This document shows, piece after piece, positions 38,936 to 48,404 of a stretch of DNA of 64,000 nucleotides. Position numbers and translations under genes: made by a program. Under the pieces are notes generated by a model. The model searched no databases, had not been told where the DNA came from, and saw only the letters and a list, made by a program, of their open reading frames with translations. Each line of letters starts with the position of its first letter. Position 1 is the first letter of the stretch. This stretch comes from Pseudomonas sp. J452 (GTDB lineage Bacteria > Pseudomonadota > Gammaproteobacteria > Pseudomonadales > Pseudomonadaceae), in assembly GCF_024666525.1 (NCBI RefSeq), contig NZ_CP088294.1:1302001-1366000 (forward strand), in the 5' to 3' direction.

Positions 38936-39681
38936 TATTTGCCTCCCATGGCGATCAGCCCCGGCACCGCCACGCGCTTCTCGATCAGGCGCATCAGCAG
39001 CATCAGGCTCATGTTCAGGGTGAAGTAGATCAGCGTGGCCAGGGTGAAGGCCTCGAACAGGTTGGCGCTGAATTCGGCGGTCTGCTTGGTCTGCGCCAGC
39101 AGCTCCATGAGGCCGATCAGCGAGGCCACCGAGGAGTTCTTGAAGATGTTGAGGAACTCGCTGGTCAGCGGCGGAATGATGATGCGGAAGGCCTGCGGCA
39201 GCAGGACGTTGGCGTAGATCTGCGGCAGGCCAAAGCCCAGCGCATAGCCGGCGGCCAGCTGGCCCTTGGGCAGCGCCTGAATGCCGGTGCGCACCTGCTC
39301 GCAGACGCGGGCGGCGGTGAACAGGCCGAGGCACACGACCACGCTGATAAAGGCCGAGGTAGCGGGGTTGAGGTCCTGCTTGAACCACATCTCCAACGGC
39401 TCGGGCAGCAGATCCGGCACCAGGAAGTACCAGAGGAACAGCTGCACCAGCAGCGGCACGTTACGAAACAGCTCCACGTAGCAGGTGGCGAAGCCGCTGA
39501 GCCAGCGGTTCGGCACGGTGCGCAGCACACCGAGCAGCGAGCCCAGCAGCAGGGCGATCAGCCAGCCGGCCAGGGCGATGGCGACGGTCCAGCCCAGGCC
39601 GGTGACGAACCAGTCCAGGTAGATTTCGCTGCCGATGCCGGTGGACTTGAAGAACACGCTCCAGTCCCAGTTGTAATTCAT
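38935..39681 (-). CDS. aatQ: ABC permease AatQ (Glu/Asp uptake)
   Basis: The 248-residue HisMQ-type permease has about five membrane segments and EAA loop [20 protein letters not shown]. It forms the membrane channel with AatM. It is separated from aatJ by 242 bp carrying a hairpin and a dispersed repeat, so the receptor message may be more stable than that of the permeases. Confidence 0.94.
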   Translation of the reverse strand: MNYNWDWSVFFKSTGIGSEIYLDWFVTGLGWTVAIALAGWLIALLLGSLLGVLRTVPNRWLSGFATCYVELFRNVPLLVQLFLWYFLVPDLLPEPLEMWFKQDLNPATSAFISVVVCLGLFTAARVCEQVRTGIQALPKGQLAAGYALGFGLPQIYANVLLPQAFRIIIPPLTSEFLNIFKNSSVASLIGLMELLAQTKQTAEFSANLFEAFTLATLIYFTLNMSLMLLMRLIEKRVAVPGLIAMGGK

Positions 39682-39706
39682 CTTGGCTACCCACGATCAG
39701 GGTGGG

Positions 39707-39759
39707 CAGGAGCCGGGGCCGACACGGTCCCCCGTCGCGGTTGGCGACGGTGCTCCTGT
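39707..39759 (-). promoter_or_regulatory. Intercistronic stem-loop between aatJ and aatQ
   Basis: An outer stem (CAGGAGC/GCTCCTG) encloses an inner perfect stem (CCGTCGC/GCGACGG, loop GGTTG). There is no U-tract. Such structures often protect the upstream message and lower downstream expression; this is an inference. Confidence 0.6.
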
Positions 39760-39828
39760 CCTAATTGCAGAGGTGAGGCGGCGCCGCTCTCGTGAAGCGG
39801 CGTCGTACCAACAGGCCGGGTGGCTTTA

Positions 39829-39867
39829 CCCCCTCTCCCGTTTACGGGAGAGGGCTGGGGAGAGGGT
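39829..39867. repeat. Dispersed CCCTCTCCC palindrome family
   Basis: CCCCCTCTCCCGTTTACGGG continues AGAGGGCTGGGGAGAGGG, almost the same as the copy at 37456-37494. It lies just upstream (in transcript sense downstream) of aatJ. Confidence 0.85.
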
Positions 39868-39923
39868 GCGTCGCCGCTCCTTTCCCCGGCCCTAGGAGAG
39901 CCCCCGGCCGCTACCGGGCGCGC

Positions 39924-40838
39924 TTAGAGTTGCTCGGCGGCCTTGTCGGTCGGGTTGGCGACCAGCTTTTTCAGCTCGTCGCTCATCGGGAAGTTCAGGT
40001 TCAGGCCCTTCGGCGGGACCGGGTTGAGGAACCACTTGTCGTAGATGGCGTTGACTTCGCCGGACTTGAAGGTGGCCACCAGCGCCTCGTCGACCACTGC
40101 CTTGAACGCCGGGTCACCCTTGCGCACCATGCAGCCGTAGATCTCGTAGGACTGCGGGGTGCCGACCACGTGCCAGTCGGCCGGCTTCTTGGCCTTGGCC
40201 ATTTCGCCGGCGAGCAGGGCGTCGTCCATCATGAAGGCCACGGCGCGGCCGGATTCGAGCATCAGGAACGACTCGCCGTGATCCTTGGCCGAGATGATGT
40301 TCATGCCCATCTGCTGCTCGGCGTTCATCGACTTGAGCAGGCGCTCGGACGTGGTGCCGGCGGTGGTCACCACGTTCTTGCCCTTGAGGTCGGCGAAATC
40401 GGCGACGCCGGAGCTGGTCTTGGTCAGCAGGCGGGTGCCGACCTCGAAGATGCCGACGGAGAAGTCGACCTGCTGCTGGCGCTCGACGTTGTTGGTGGTG
40501 GAGCCGCACTCCAGGTCCACGGTGCCGTTCTGCACCAGCGGGATGCGCGTCTGCGAGGTCACCAGGTTGTAGCGCACCTTGAGCTCGGGCATGCCCAGCT
40601 TCTGCTTGAGCGCCTCGACCGCCTTCATCTGCAGGTCGTGGGAGTAGCCTTCCGGTTGTTGCGGGTCGCTGCCGAAGTAGGAGAAGGGAATGGAGGAGTC
40701 GCGGTGGCCGAGGACGATGGTGCCGCTGTCCTTGATCTTCTTCAGGGTGCCGGTCAGCTCCTCGGCCAGGGCTGGGGTGCTGCACAGGGTGGCAGCCAGG
40801 GCGATGCCGATGGCGCGGGAGAGATTGCTCTTGAACAT
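39924..40838 (-). CDS. aatJ: Periplasmic glutamate/aspartate-binding protein AatJ
   Basis: The 304-residue receptor has a signal peptide (about 1-25, ending STPALAEE) and the GltI-type pattern: TIVLGHRDSSIPFSY, VDLECGSTTNN, VVTTAGTTSERLL, ESGRAVAFMMDD, KWFLNPVPPKG. It captures acidic amino acids for AatQMP. ATG 40838 has GAGGA 6 bases upstream. A sigma-54-like promoter and two AauR-type dyads lie upstream. Confidence 0.95.
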   Translation of the reverse strand: MFKSNLSRAIGIALAATLCSTPALAEELTGTLKKIKDSGTIVLGHRDSSIPFSYFGSDPQQPEGYSHDLQMKAVEALKQKLGMPELKVRYNLVTSQTRIPLVQNGTVDLECGSTTNNVERQQQVDFSVGIFEVGTRLLTKTSSGVADFADLKGKNVVTTAGTTSERLLKSMNAEQQMGMNIISAKDHGESFLMLESGRAVAFMMDDALLAGEMAKAKKPADWHVVGTPQSYEIYGCMVRKGDPAFKAVVDEALVATFKSGEVNAIYDKWFLNPVPPKGLNLNFPMSDELKKLVANPTDKAAEQL

Positions 40839-40949
40839 GCTGATCCTCACTCTTGTTGTTATATGGGTGTTGTTATGCGGGTGGCCGTCAGGGTGCGGCG
40901 CGGTGCCCGTGGGTGGTGGAAGGCGCGTGGCGTTCCTGCAGTGAGGTAG

Positions 40950-40965
40950 AGCAGGTTGTGTGCCA
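40950..40965 (-). promoter_or_regulatory. Sigma-54 promoter of the aat operon
   Basis: The minus strand reads TGGCACACAACCTGCT against TGGCACG-N4-TTGCW, keeping both GG and GC. The -24 half is also part of an inverted repeat GTGCCA...TGGCAC. The predicted start near 40938 gives a leader of about 100 nt. Confidence 0.8.
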
Positions 40966-41050
40966 GGCTTTTGGCACGTCTTGCTTTCTATCTAAGTTAT
41001 TGAAAATAAAAGACTAAATATTATTTTGCGATGAGCGTCGGCAGCCGCCG

Positions 41051-41099
41051 CGTTCGCGTGGGCGAACGGGGCGCTGTAGCGCGTTCGGCTAACCGAACG
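41051..41099. promoter_or_regulatory. Two AauR-type operator dyads
   Basis: CGTTCGC-N4-GCGAACG (41051-41068) and CGTTCGG-N4-CCGAACG (41082-41099), both perfect 7-bp arms, lie about 110-160 bp upstream of the sigma-54 start. The second contains TTCGG-N4-CCGAA, the AauR-binding form I recall from P. putida. Confidence 0.8.
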
Positions 41100-41212
41100 T
41101 TTCTCCTGGTTAAGTGGCCCTGAGCGAAGCATCGAGCTCAGGCGAATGGCTGGATAGGCTCCGGCAGCCTAGAGTGGAAGTGTTGATTCCTGCCGCCCAG
41201 TGAGCTGCTGCC

Positions 41213-41959
41213 ATGTTCGCCAGAGCACTTCTGCTGTTCCTGTTGCCCCTGTTGCTGATACGGGTCGCGCAGGCCGACGCGTTCATGGTCTACGGCACCC
41301 ACGATGGTTACCCCAAGTACTACGAAGAGGATGGCCAGGCCAAAGGCATAGTCGTCGACATCAGCAGGCTCTGCCTGGATGAAATGCAGGTGCCCTACCA
41401 GATCAAGCTGATGCCCTGGGCGCGTGCCTACACCTTGGCCGAGCGCGGTGGGGGCGGGGTCATCGGCTTGTCGATGAGCGAGGAGCGGCTGCAGCTGTTC
41501 GATTTCTCTGAGCCGATCTTTACCGAGCACATCGTGCTGATCGTGAAGAAGGGCCGGGAGTTCACCTACGAGAAGATCGGCGACCTGCAGGGCAAGCTGG
41601 TCGGCGTGTCCATCGGCACCAGCTATGGCACCGCCTTTGACGAAGCGGTGGCCAACGGCAGCCTGACCATCGTCGGCTTCAACGACAGTCGCAGCGGCCT
41701 GGCCATGCTCCAGCGCGAGCGCATCGATGCGATCCTGATGGGCTCCAGCGTGGATATCGGCAAACTCGTCGAGGGCAGCCCGGACTTGCAGGGCGATACC
41801 TTTGCCACCCTGCCCGTGCCGTTCAAGTCCGACAGCAAGCACATGGGCATTGCCAAGGAGCTGAAGATGGGCTGGTTTCTGCAGCAGTTCAATCAGTGCC
41901 TGCGGCGCGGGCATGACGCGGGCGGCTTTGATTCGATCATCTACGACTACACCAATTGA
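41213..41959 (+). CDS. Periplasmic solute-binding protein, family 3
   Basis: The 248-residue protein has a signal peptide (about 1-21, ending VAQADA) and the receptor pattern YGTHDGYPKYYE, GIVVDISRLC, MPWARAYTLAE, IGLSMSEERL, LVGVSIGTSYG. No transporter partner is next to it. It is divergent from aatJ, on the far side of the AauR sites, and so might share that control. The ligand is unknown. Similar solitary receptors are frequent in Pseudomonas. Confidence 0.85.
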   Translation: MFARALLLFLLPLLLIRVAQADAFMVYGTHDGYPKYYEEDGQAKGIVVDISRLCLDEMQVPYQIKLMPWARAYTLAERGGGGVIGLSMSEERLQLFDFSEPIFTEHIVLIVKKGREFTYEKIGDLQGKLVGVSIGTSYGTAFDEAVANGSLTIVGFNDSRSGLAMLQRERIDAILMGSSVDIGKLVEGSPDLQGDTFATLPVPFKSDSKHMGIAKELKMGWFLQQFNQCLRRGHDAGGFDSIIYDYTN

Positions 41960-42413
41960 TTGGCTGTTCTCGTACGCTCCAGCGTGGCACCGATCAAATC
42001 AACAACCTTCCAGGCAGCTCCGGGCGCCCCATCAGGAGGCCGAGTGGAGTCGTTGCGTAGGGGGTTGAGCGGCATGGATGCCGCGAGAGCCGCGATGGGC
42101 CAGGGATGGCCCTTCGCGGCGGGCCCCCGGAACGATGACGGATGGAGGGAAGTCGAGCGTAGCGAGACCCGGATGCAAGGGGCATAGCGTTTTTGCTTAT
42201 TTTTTCCGCGCCTGGAAAAAGTGAGCCGCCCAGGAGGGCGGAACAAGAAGTCCCATCGAAACTCGGTAATAGGCTTGAGTACTTGGTTTCAGGCGGGCTC
42301 TTTGCGGTTCCTCCTTGATATTGGTGGCCGAGGGCTAGAGGCACTCCCGCACACCCTATCCAGCCCTACTGACAAACGGTCACCCCAGGGGCGCGACACC
42401 CGTTGCTTTCCGG
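41960..42413. other. Intergenic region with a long hairpin, no gene seen
   Basis: A stem of 13 bp with one mismatch (CCGCGATGGGCCA / TGGCCCTTCGCGG, loop GGGA) spans 42090-42119. A T-rich run follows at 42189-42209. Plus-strand frames through here look like noise. The segment has the look of another dispersed GC-rich repeat, but I see no second copy in this window. Confidence 0.5.
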
Positions 42414-42494
42414 TATACTGCGCCGCCTCCAGGCCCCATGCGGCCTGGCCCGCACATAACAAGCCACGCCCGATGCGTGGCTTGTTGGTTTTTG
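42414..42494 (+). promoter_or_regulatory. purE leader: -10 box and terminator-like hairpin
   Basis: A -10 box TATACT (42414-42419, no clear -35) is followed by a stem CCAGGCC/GGCCTGG (42429-42448). A perfect 12-bp stem AACAAGCCACGC / GCGTGGCTTGTT (42458-42486) with GGTTTTTG follows, 36 bp before purE. The second stem looks like an intrinsic terminator, so purEK may be attenuated or a short leader RNA released. Confidence 0.6.
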
Positions 42495-42529
42495 TCGCGC
42501 CGACAGGCGCCCGAGTCAGAGGCAAAACG

Positions 42530-43021
42530 ATGAGCGCACTGGTTGGCGTGATCATGGGCTCCAAGTCCGATTGGAGCACCCTCAGTCACACCGCAGAGAT
42601 GCTGGACAAACTGGGCATTCCCTACGAAGTGCAGGTGGTTTCCGCCCACCGCACGCCGGACCTGCTCTTCCAGTACGCCGAACAGGCTGACGGCCGTGGT
42701 ATCCAGGTGATCATCGCCGGTGCCGGTGGCGCGGCGCACCTGCCGGGCATGTGTGCGGCCAAGACCCACCTGCCGGTACTCGGCGTGCCGGTGCAATCGG
42801 CCGTGCTGTCGGGCGTCGACTCGCTGCTGTCGATCGTGCAGATGCCGGCTGGCATTCCGGTCGCTACCCTGGCCATCGGCAAGGCTGGGGCGATCAACGC
42901 CGCGCTGCTGGCGGCGAGTATTCTCGGTCACCAGCACCCGCAGTTTCACGAGAAGCTCAAACAGTTCCGCGACGAGCAGACCCAGACTGTTCTCGACAAC
43001 CCGGACCCGCGCGAGGCCTGA
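42530..43021 (+). CDS. purE: N5-carboxyaminoimidazole ribonucleotide mutase
   Basis: The 163-residue class I PurE converts N5-CAIR to CAIR in purine synthesis. Motifs are [17 protein letters not shown] and [16 protein letters not shown] 42530 has AGAGG upstream. Length is normal for the family. purK follows after 4 bp. Confidence 0.97.
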   Translation: MSALVGVIMGSKSDWSTLSHTAEMLDKLGIPYEVQVVSAHRTPDLLFQYAEQADGRGIQVIIAGAGGAAHLPGMCAAKTHLPVLGVPVQSAVLSGVDSLLSIVQMPAGIPVATLAIGKAGAINAALLAASILGHQHPQFHEKLKQFRDEQTQTVLDNPDPREA

Positions 43022-43025
43022 TCCC

Positions 43026-44108
43026 ATGAAAATCGGTGTAATTGGTGGTGGCCAGCTCGGCCGCATGCTGGCTCTGGCGGGCACTCCGCTGGGGATGAGT
43101 TTCGCTTTCCTCGACCCGGCGCCGGACGCCTGTTCCCAGGCCCTGGGCGAGCACCTGCGCGGCGATTACAACGACCACGAACACCTGCGCCGCTTGGCCG
43201 ATGATGTCGACCTGGTGACCTTCGAGTTCGAAAGCGTGCCGGCCGAGACCGTGGCCTTCCTCTCGCAGTTCGTGCCGGTGTATCCGAGCGCCGAAGCGCT
43301 GCGCATCGCCCGCGACCGCTGGTTCGAGAAGTCGATGTTCAAGGACCTCGGCATCCCCACCCCGGATTTCGCCGATATCCAGTCGCAGGCTGATCTTGAC
43401 GCTGCCGTGGCCGCCATCGGCCTGCCGGCGGTGCTGAAGACCCGCACCCTGGGCTACGACGGCAAGGGCCAGAAGGTTCTGCGTGCTGCCTCCGACGTAG
43501 TGGGCGCCTTTGCCGAGCTGGGCAGCGTGCCGTGCCTGCTCGAAGGTTTCGTGCCGTTCACTGGCGAAGTGTCGCTGGTGGCCGTGCGTGGCCGTGATGG
43601 CGAGACGCGCTTCTACCCGCTGGTGCATAACCGCCACGACAGCGGCGTGCTGGCCCTGTCCATCGCCAGCACCGATCACCCGTTGCAGGCGCTGGCCGAA
43701 GACTATGTCGGTCGCGTGCTCAAGCAGCTGGATTATGTCGGCGTGCTGGCCTTCGAGTTCTTCGAAGTCGACGGCGGCCTCAAGGCCAACGAGATCGCCC
43801 CGCGCGTACACAACTCCGGGCACTGGACCATCGAAGGCGCCGAGTGCAGCCAGTTCGAGAACCACCTGCGCGCCGTCACCGGCCTGCCGCTGGGCTCCAC
43901 GGCCAAGGTCGGCGAGAGCGCCATGTTCAACTTCTTGGGCTCAGTGCCGGACGTGAGCAAGGTCACGGCGATTGCCGATTGCCACCTGCACCACTACGGC
44001 AAGGCCTTCAAGGCCGGGCGCAAGGTCGGTCACGCCACCCTGCGCTGCAAGGATATGGCGACCCTCAAGGCGCGCATCGCCGACGTCGAAGCGCTGATCA
44101 AGGCCTGA
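43026..44108 (+). CDS. purK: N5-carboxyaminoimidazole ribonucleotide synthase
   Basis: The 360-residue ATP-grasp enzyme makes N5-CAIR from AIR, bicarbonate and ATP. It shows the N-terminal GVIGGGQLGRML, ATP-grasp TRTLGYDGKGQ and NEIAPRVHNSGHWTIEGA. It is co-transcribed with purE. Confidence 0.97.
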   Translation: MKIGVIGGGQLGRMLALAGTPLGMSFAFLDPAPDACSQALGEHLRGDYNDHEHLRRLADDVDLVTFEFESVPAETVAFLSQFVPVYPSAEALRIARDRWFEKSMFKDLGIPTPDFADIQSQADLDAAVAAIGLPAVLKTRTLGYDGKGQKVLRAASDVVGAFAELGSVPCLLEGFVPFTGEVSLVAVRGRDGETRFYPLVHNRHDSGVLALSIASTDHPLQALAEDYVGRVLKQLDYVGVLAFEFFEVDGGLKANEIAPRVHNSGHWTIEGAECSQFENHLRAVTGLPLGSTAKVGESAMFNFLGSVPDVSKVTAIADCHLHHYGKAFKAGRKVGHATLRCKDMATLKARIADVEALIKA

Positions 44109-44179
44109 GGCCGGCGGGGCGGCGGAAACTTCGCCGTCCCGCTGCCGGTCTACCGCTCACAGTCGTACCGGGAGCTGTC

Positions 44180-44713
44180 ATGCGCCGAATCCTGCTTGCC
44201 CTGCTGCTAGCGCCGTTGCTGGCCCACGCCGAACCACGGGAAACCGACTGGCTGGAGCTGATGCCGCGCGAGGATCAACAGGCCCTCGAAGCCATGCCGG
44301 AAATCAGCCACGAGACCCCGGAGTCGGCCGGTACGTTCGGCCAGCAGGGCGGCCTCAAGCAGCAGTCCAGGGATCTGCCAGCGGTGATGTATTCGAGCAA
44401 GACCGTGGCCCATCTGAACGGCAAGACCGTGCGTCTGGGCGGCTACCCGGTGCCCCTGGAAAGTGACGCCGAGGGCCGCAGCACGCTGTTCTTCCTGGTG
44501 CCGTACCCCGGTGCTTGCATCCATGTGCCGCCGCCGCCACCGAACCAGATCGTGCTGGTGCGCTACCCCAAGGGCATCCTGCTCGACGACATCTACGCCC
44601 CGCTGTGGGTCGAGGGCCCGCTGCAGATCGAGACGGTCAGCAATGACCTGGCCGATGCGGCCTATGTGCTCAAGGCCAGCTCGGTGCGGGTGGTGGAAGA
44701 GGCTGATCTGTGA
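44180..44713 (+). CDS. DUF3299 exported protein
   Basis: The 177-residue protein has a signal peptide (MRRILLALLLAPLLAHA) and a DUF3299-like core: VRLGGYPVPLE, FFLVPYPGACIHVPPPPPNQI and ILLDDIYAPLWVEG. Function is unknown, though the family is often near ABC export or metal genes. GGGAG lies before ATG 44180. It follows purK by 71 bp, as in other Pseudomonas. A perfect 8-bp stem (TGACGCCA/TGGCGTCA) starts at its stop codon. Confidence 0.85.
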   Translation: MRRILLALLLAPLLAHAEPRETDWLELMPREDQQALEAMPEISHETPESAGTFGQQGGLKQQSRDLPAVMYSSKTVAHLNGKTVRLGGYPVPLESDAEGRSTLFFLVPYPGACIHVPPPPPNQIVLVRYPKGILLDDIYAPLWVEGPLQIETVSNDLADAAYVLKASSVRVVEEADL

Positions 44714-44735
44714 CGCCACTTGGCGTCACGTCAGG

Positions 44736-44785
44736 GTAGGGCGGGTGCAACCCGCGTCGAGCTGCGCGGGTTTCACCCGCCCTAC
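44736..44785. repeat. Dispersed GTAGGGCGGGTG...CACCCGCCCTAC palindrome
   Basis: Arms of 21 bp (GTAGGGCGGGTGCAACCCGC and complement) flank an 8-bp loop. It lies between convergent DUF3299 and mutarotase genes and overlaps the last bases of the mutarotase frame. Confidence 0.85.
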
Positions 44786-45687
44786 AGGGGTTCGCTGCTC
44801 AGGCTCAGGCGCAGACTGTGGCTGGCGCCCGGCGCCAGGGTTACGCAGTCGTCCCAGATATTCGCGGTTTCGATGCAGAGCATGCGCTGCCAGGCGTCTT
44901 CGGCGAACTGTGAGAGGCGTTTGGCCTTGTCGATCCACGGGTTCCACAGCACGGCCGAGTGTGAGCCCTGGGCATCCAGATGGATGCGTCGCTGCCAGCG
45001 CGGATCGACGATGCTCAGGCGCGTCGGCGTGTCCAGGTAGATGCGGTCGGTCTCGCCGGCGAAGTCCAGTGCGCCCTGCTGTCGGCGCTCCTGCCAGTCT
45101 TCCAGGGTTTCGATATAGCGGCAGCCTTCCAGGCCGTGCACGCTGACATCACGAATATCGCTGACGGCGAAGTAGGTGTGCAGAGCCTGGCTCAGCACCA
45201 GCGGCTGAGTACCCAGGTTGTGGCTGCGCAGTTCCAGGTGCAATTGCTGATCCAGGCGGATAGCCAGCTGCAGCTCGGCCGCGTGCGGCCAGTCGGGCAA
45301 CGGGTGCTGGCGGCTGTCGAAGGCGAATTGCAGGGTTACGGCGCCGTCGTGCTGGTCGATGCCCAGCAGCTGCCAGTCGAGGCCGCGCACGTTGCCATGG
45401 GCCGGCGCGCTGGCCGGATGGTTGTGCATGGCCTGCACCGCTGGCGGGTTGCGCATCAGGCCGCCGAACCAGGGCCAGCACACCGGCGCGCCGCCGCGTA
45501 CCGACTGGCCCCGCTGGTAGCGGGCCTGCTCGCTGAGCCAGATGATCGGCGCCTGGGTGCCGCGCTGGTAATGCAGGATCTGCGCACCCTGCTGGGCGAC
45601 CAGCAGCTCGGCATCACCGACCTGCACGCGCCAGCAGGTCAGCTCATCCAGTTCAATGCGTTCGACGGCGGGGGAGGGAGCATTCAT
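44782..45687 (-). CDS. D-hexose-6-phosphate mutarotase (YeaD type)
   Basis: The 301-residue galactose-mutarotase-like protein has RGGAPVCWPWFG, HGNVRGLDW (catalytic His), LHTYFAVSDI and the C-terminal ETANI region. It interconverts anomers of hexose 6-phosphates. ATG 45687 was chosen to match family length. The final codons overlap a dispersed repeat. Confidence 0.9.
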   Translation of the reverse strand: MNAPSPAVERIELDELTCWRVQVGDAELLVAQQGAQILHYQRGTQAPIIWLSEQARYQRGQSVRGGAPVCWPWFGGLMRNPPAVQAMHNHPASAPAHGNVRGLDWQLLGIDQHDGAVTLQFAFDSRQHPLPDWPHAAELQLAIRLDQQLHLELRSHNLGTQPLVLSQALHTYFAVSDIRDVSVHGLEGCRYIETLEDWQERRQQGALDFAGETDRIYLDTPTRLSIVDPRWQRRIHLDAQGSHSAVLWNPWIDKAKRLSQFAEDAWQRMLCIETANIWDDCVTLAPGASHSLRLSLSSEPL

Positions 45688-45721
45688 CTGGGCATCCACA
45701 GGCAAAAAATAGAGATTTACT

Positions 45722-45750
45722 CCAGGCACCGACTAAAGACCAGTGCCTGG
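45722..45750 (-). terminator. Hairpin after kup
   Basis: Perfect 8-bp stem CCAGGCAC/GTGCCTGG, 11 bp after the kup stop, with an A/T-rich stretch (AAAAAATAGAG on the plus strand) beyond it. It may end kup transcription. Confidence 0.55.
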
Positions 45751-45760
45751 GTGGAGCGCA

Positions 45761-47632
45761 TCAGATCTCGACCTGGGTGCCCAGCTCGATCACCCGGTTG
45801 GTCGGCAGCTGGAAGTAGCGCAGGTTGCTGTTGGCGTTCTTCAGCAGGAAGGCGAACAGCGTCTCGCGCCAGGCCATCATGCCGATGCGTTTGGTGGCGA
45901 TGATGGTTTCGCGGCTGAGGAAGTAGGTGGTGCTCAGCGGAGTGAAGTCGAGGCAGTCATGCGGGTTCTTTTCCAGTGCCGCCGGCACGTTGGGCTCGTC
46001 CATGTAGCCGAAATGCAGGACCACGCGATAGAAGCCCTCGCCGAAGCTGTCGACCTCGAAGCGCTTGGCCTGCGGCACGTGCGGGTGGTCGGCGATGGCC
46101 ACCGTGAGCATGACGATCTGCTGGTGCAGCACCTGGTTGTGCAGCAGGTTGTGCAGCAGCGCATGCGGCACCGCATCGGCGCGTGCGCAGAGGAACACGG
46201 CGGTGCCGCGCACCCGGTGCGGCGGCTGGATGGCGATGCTGGAGACGAACACCGGTAGCGGCAGGGCGGTCTCGTCGAGGCGCTCGACCAGCAGCTCGCG
46301 GCCGCGCTTCCAGGTGGTCATCAGCATGAACAGGGCAATCCCGGCCAGCACCGGAAAGGCGCCACCCTGGGCGATCTTGGGGATATTGGCGGCAAAGAAC
46401 AGCGTATCGACCACCAGGAAGCACAGCAGCAGCGGGATCGCCAGCCAGCGCGGGCTCTTCCACAGCAGCAAGGCGACGGCGGCGATCAGCAGGGTGTCGA
46501 TCAGCATGGTGCCGGTTACGGCCACGCCGTAGGCGGCAGCCAGGGCGCCGGAGCTTTCGAAGCCGATCACCAGCAGGATCACCCCGACCATCAGCGCCCA
46601 GTTGACCACGCCGATGTAGATTTGCCCTTCGGCATCGCTGGAGGTGTGCTGGATGTGCATGCGCGGCACGAAGCCGAGCTGGATGGCCTGGCGGGTCAGA
46701 GAGAAGGCGCCGGAGATCACCGCCTGCGAGGCGATGATGGTGGACAGGGTGGCCAGGGCGATCAGCGGGATCAGCGCCCAGGCCGGTGCCAGCAGGTAGA
46801 AGGGGTTGCGCGCCGCTTCCGGGTTGTCCAGCAGCAGGGCGCCCTGGCCGAAGTAGTTGAGCACCAGGCCGGGCAGCACCAGGGCGAACCAGGCGCGGGC
46901 AATCGGCTTGCGGCCGAAGTGGCCCATGTCGGCATACAGCGCCTCGGCACCGGTCAGCGCCAGCACCACGGCGGCGAGGATGGTGATGCCGATGCCTGGG
47001 TGGCTGATGAAGAAGTTCAGAGCCCACCAGGGGTTGAGCGCGTGCAGCACTTCCGGGTGGCGGACGATGCCATAGATGCCGAGCACGCCGAGGGTGGTGA
47101 ACCACAGGCCCATGACCGGGCCGAACAGTACGCCGATGCGCGCGGTGCCGTGCTTCTGGATCAGGAACAGGCCGATCAGCAGGGCCACGGTGATCGGTAC
47201 TACCCAGTGGCCGATACCTGGCAGGGCGACATCCAGGCCTTCCACCGCGGAGAGCACCGAGATCGCCGGGGTGATCATGCTGTCGCCGTAGAACAGCGCG
47301 GTGCCGGCCAGACCGGCCAGCACCAGCAGCCGTGACAACCGTGGATAGGCCTGGGTGGCACGGCGGGCGAGTGCGGTCAGGGCCATTACGCCGCCTTCGC
47401 CTTCGTTGTCGGCGCGCAGGATGACCAGCACGTATTTCAGCGTCACCACCCACATCAGCGACCAGAAGATCAGCGAGAGGATGCCGTAGACCCCGGCCGG
47501 ATCGACGTTGACCCCGTAGTGGCCGGCGAAGACTTCCTTGAGGGTATACAGCGGGCTGGTGCCGATATCGCCGTAGACCACGCCGAGCGCGGCGACGGTC
47601 AGGCTCAGTTGGCTGGTGCTGGATTGGCTCAT
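45761..47632 (-). CDS. kup: Potassium uptake protein Kup
   Basis: The 623-residue KUP/HAK/KT protein has about 12 membrane segments and the conserved N-terminal [17 protein letters not shown], plus [11 protein letters not shown] and the cytoplasmic C-terminal domain with [10 protein letters not shown]. It is an H+-coupled K+ importer. ATG 47632 was chosen because it gives the standard N-terminus. No strong ribosome site is visible. Confidence 0.95.
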   Translation of the reverse strand: MSQSSTSQLSLTVAALGVVYGDIGTSPLYTLKEVFAGHYGVNVDPAGVYGILSLIFWSLMWVVTLKYVLVILRADNEGEGGVMALTALARRATQAYPRLSRLLVLAGLAGTALFYGDSMITPAISVLSAVEGLDVALPGIGHWVVPITVALLIGLFLIQKHGTARIGVLFGPVMGLWFTTLGVLGIYGIVRHPEVLHALNPWWALNFFISHPGIGITILAAVVLALTGAEALYADMGHFGRKPIARAWFALVLPGLVLNYFGQGALLLDNPEAARNPFYLLAPAWALIPLIALATLSTIIASQAVISGAFSLTRQAIQLGFVPRMHIQHTSSDAEGQIYIGVVNWALMVGVILLVIGFESSGALAAAYGVAVTGTMLIDTLLIAAVALLLWKSPRWLAIPLLLCFLVVDTLFFAANIPKIAQGGAFPVLAGIALFMLMTTWKRGRELLVERLDETALPLPVFVSSIAIQPPHRVRGTAVFLCARADAVPHALLHNLLHNQVLHQQIVMLTVAIADHPHVPQAKRFEVDSFGEGFYRVVLHFGYMDEPNVPAALEKNPHDCLDFTPLSTTYFLSRETIIATKRIGMMAWRETLFAFLLKNANSNLRYFQLPTNRVIELGTQVEI

Positions 47633-47733
47633 GAGCGGGCCTAGGTGGTTAGAGGCGCGCATGCTGCGCCGGCTTTTCAGTCTAGGCAAGCGCCTGACTG
47701 CCTGTTGCCGGCGTGCAGCAGAGGTTCAGCAGA

Positions 47734-48138
47734 TCAGCCGCGGCGTGGCGGCACCGGACGGGTGCGGCCGCTGCCGTCGATGGCGACGAAGACGAACACC
47801 GCCTCGGTGACCTTGCGCCATTCGCTGGACAGCGGGTCGTCGCTCCACACCTCGACCAGCATCTGGATCGAGCTGCGGCCGATTTCCAGGGCCTGGGTAT
47901 AGAAGGACAGTTGCGCGCCGACGGCGACCGGCACCAGGAAGGCCATGCGGTCGATGGCCACGGTGGCCACCCGGCCGCCGGCGACCTTGCTGGCCATGGC
48001 GGTGCCGGCCAGGTCCATCTGTGACACCAGCCAGCCGCCGAAAATATCGCCGAAACCATTGGTTTCGCGCGGTAGTGCGGTCAGCTGCAGGGCCAGATCG
48101 CCTTGCGGTATGGGATCTTCCTGTTCGAGTTCGATCAT
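47734..48138 (-). CDS. YciA-type acyl-CoA thioesterase
   Basis: The 134-residue single hot-dog protein has NGFGDIFGGWLVSQMDLAG and VATVAIDRMAFL, close to the YciA pattern. It hydrolyses medium- to long-chain acyl-CoA. It lies upstream of kup on the same strand, 101 bp away. Confidence 0.88.
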   Translation of the reverse strand: MIELEQEDPIPQGDLALQLTALPRETNGFGDIFGGWLVSQMDLAGTAMASKVAGGRVATVAIDRMAFLVPVAVGAQLSFYTQALEIGRSSIQMLVEVWSDDPLSSEWRKVTEAVFVFVAIDGSGRTRPVPPRRG

Positions 48139-48404
48139 GGTGGTGGGGCCCCGGTGCCGTTTTTCTTATGTTTGGAGTGGTGTGGGAGGTTCTGCCAATA
48201 CTTTGCCGGCGGCCAAGCCTTGGCACAATCCCCCGTGGCCCAGCGGGCCGAGCGCGCAGTATATCGGGCGGCGCGTCAGGCGACGACCGCCCGGTTCTGC
48301 ATTTCTCGGCTCGCCCGGCTGCCGGCCCGCGGTGCAATTTGCTATCGTGCGCCGGCTGCCATCAGCGCCAGCCATCCCTACTCTTATAAAAGAAGCTGTC
48401 GACC

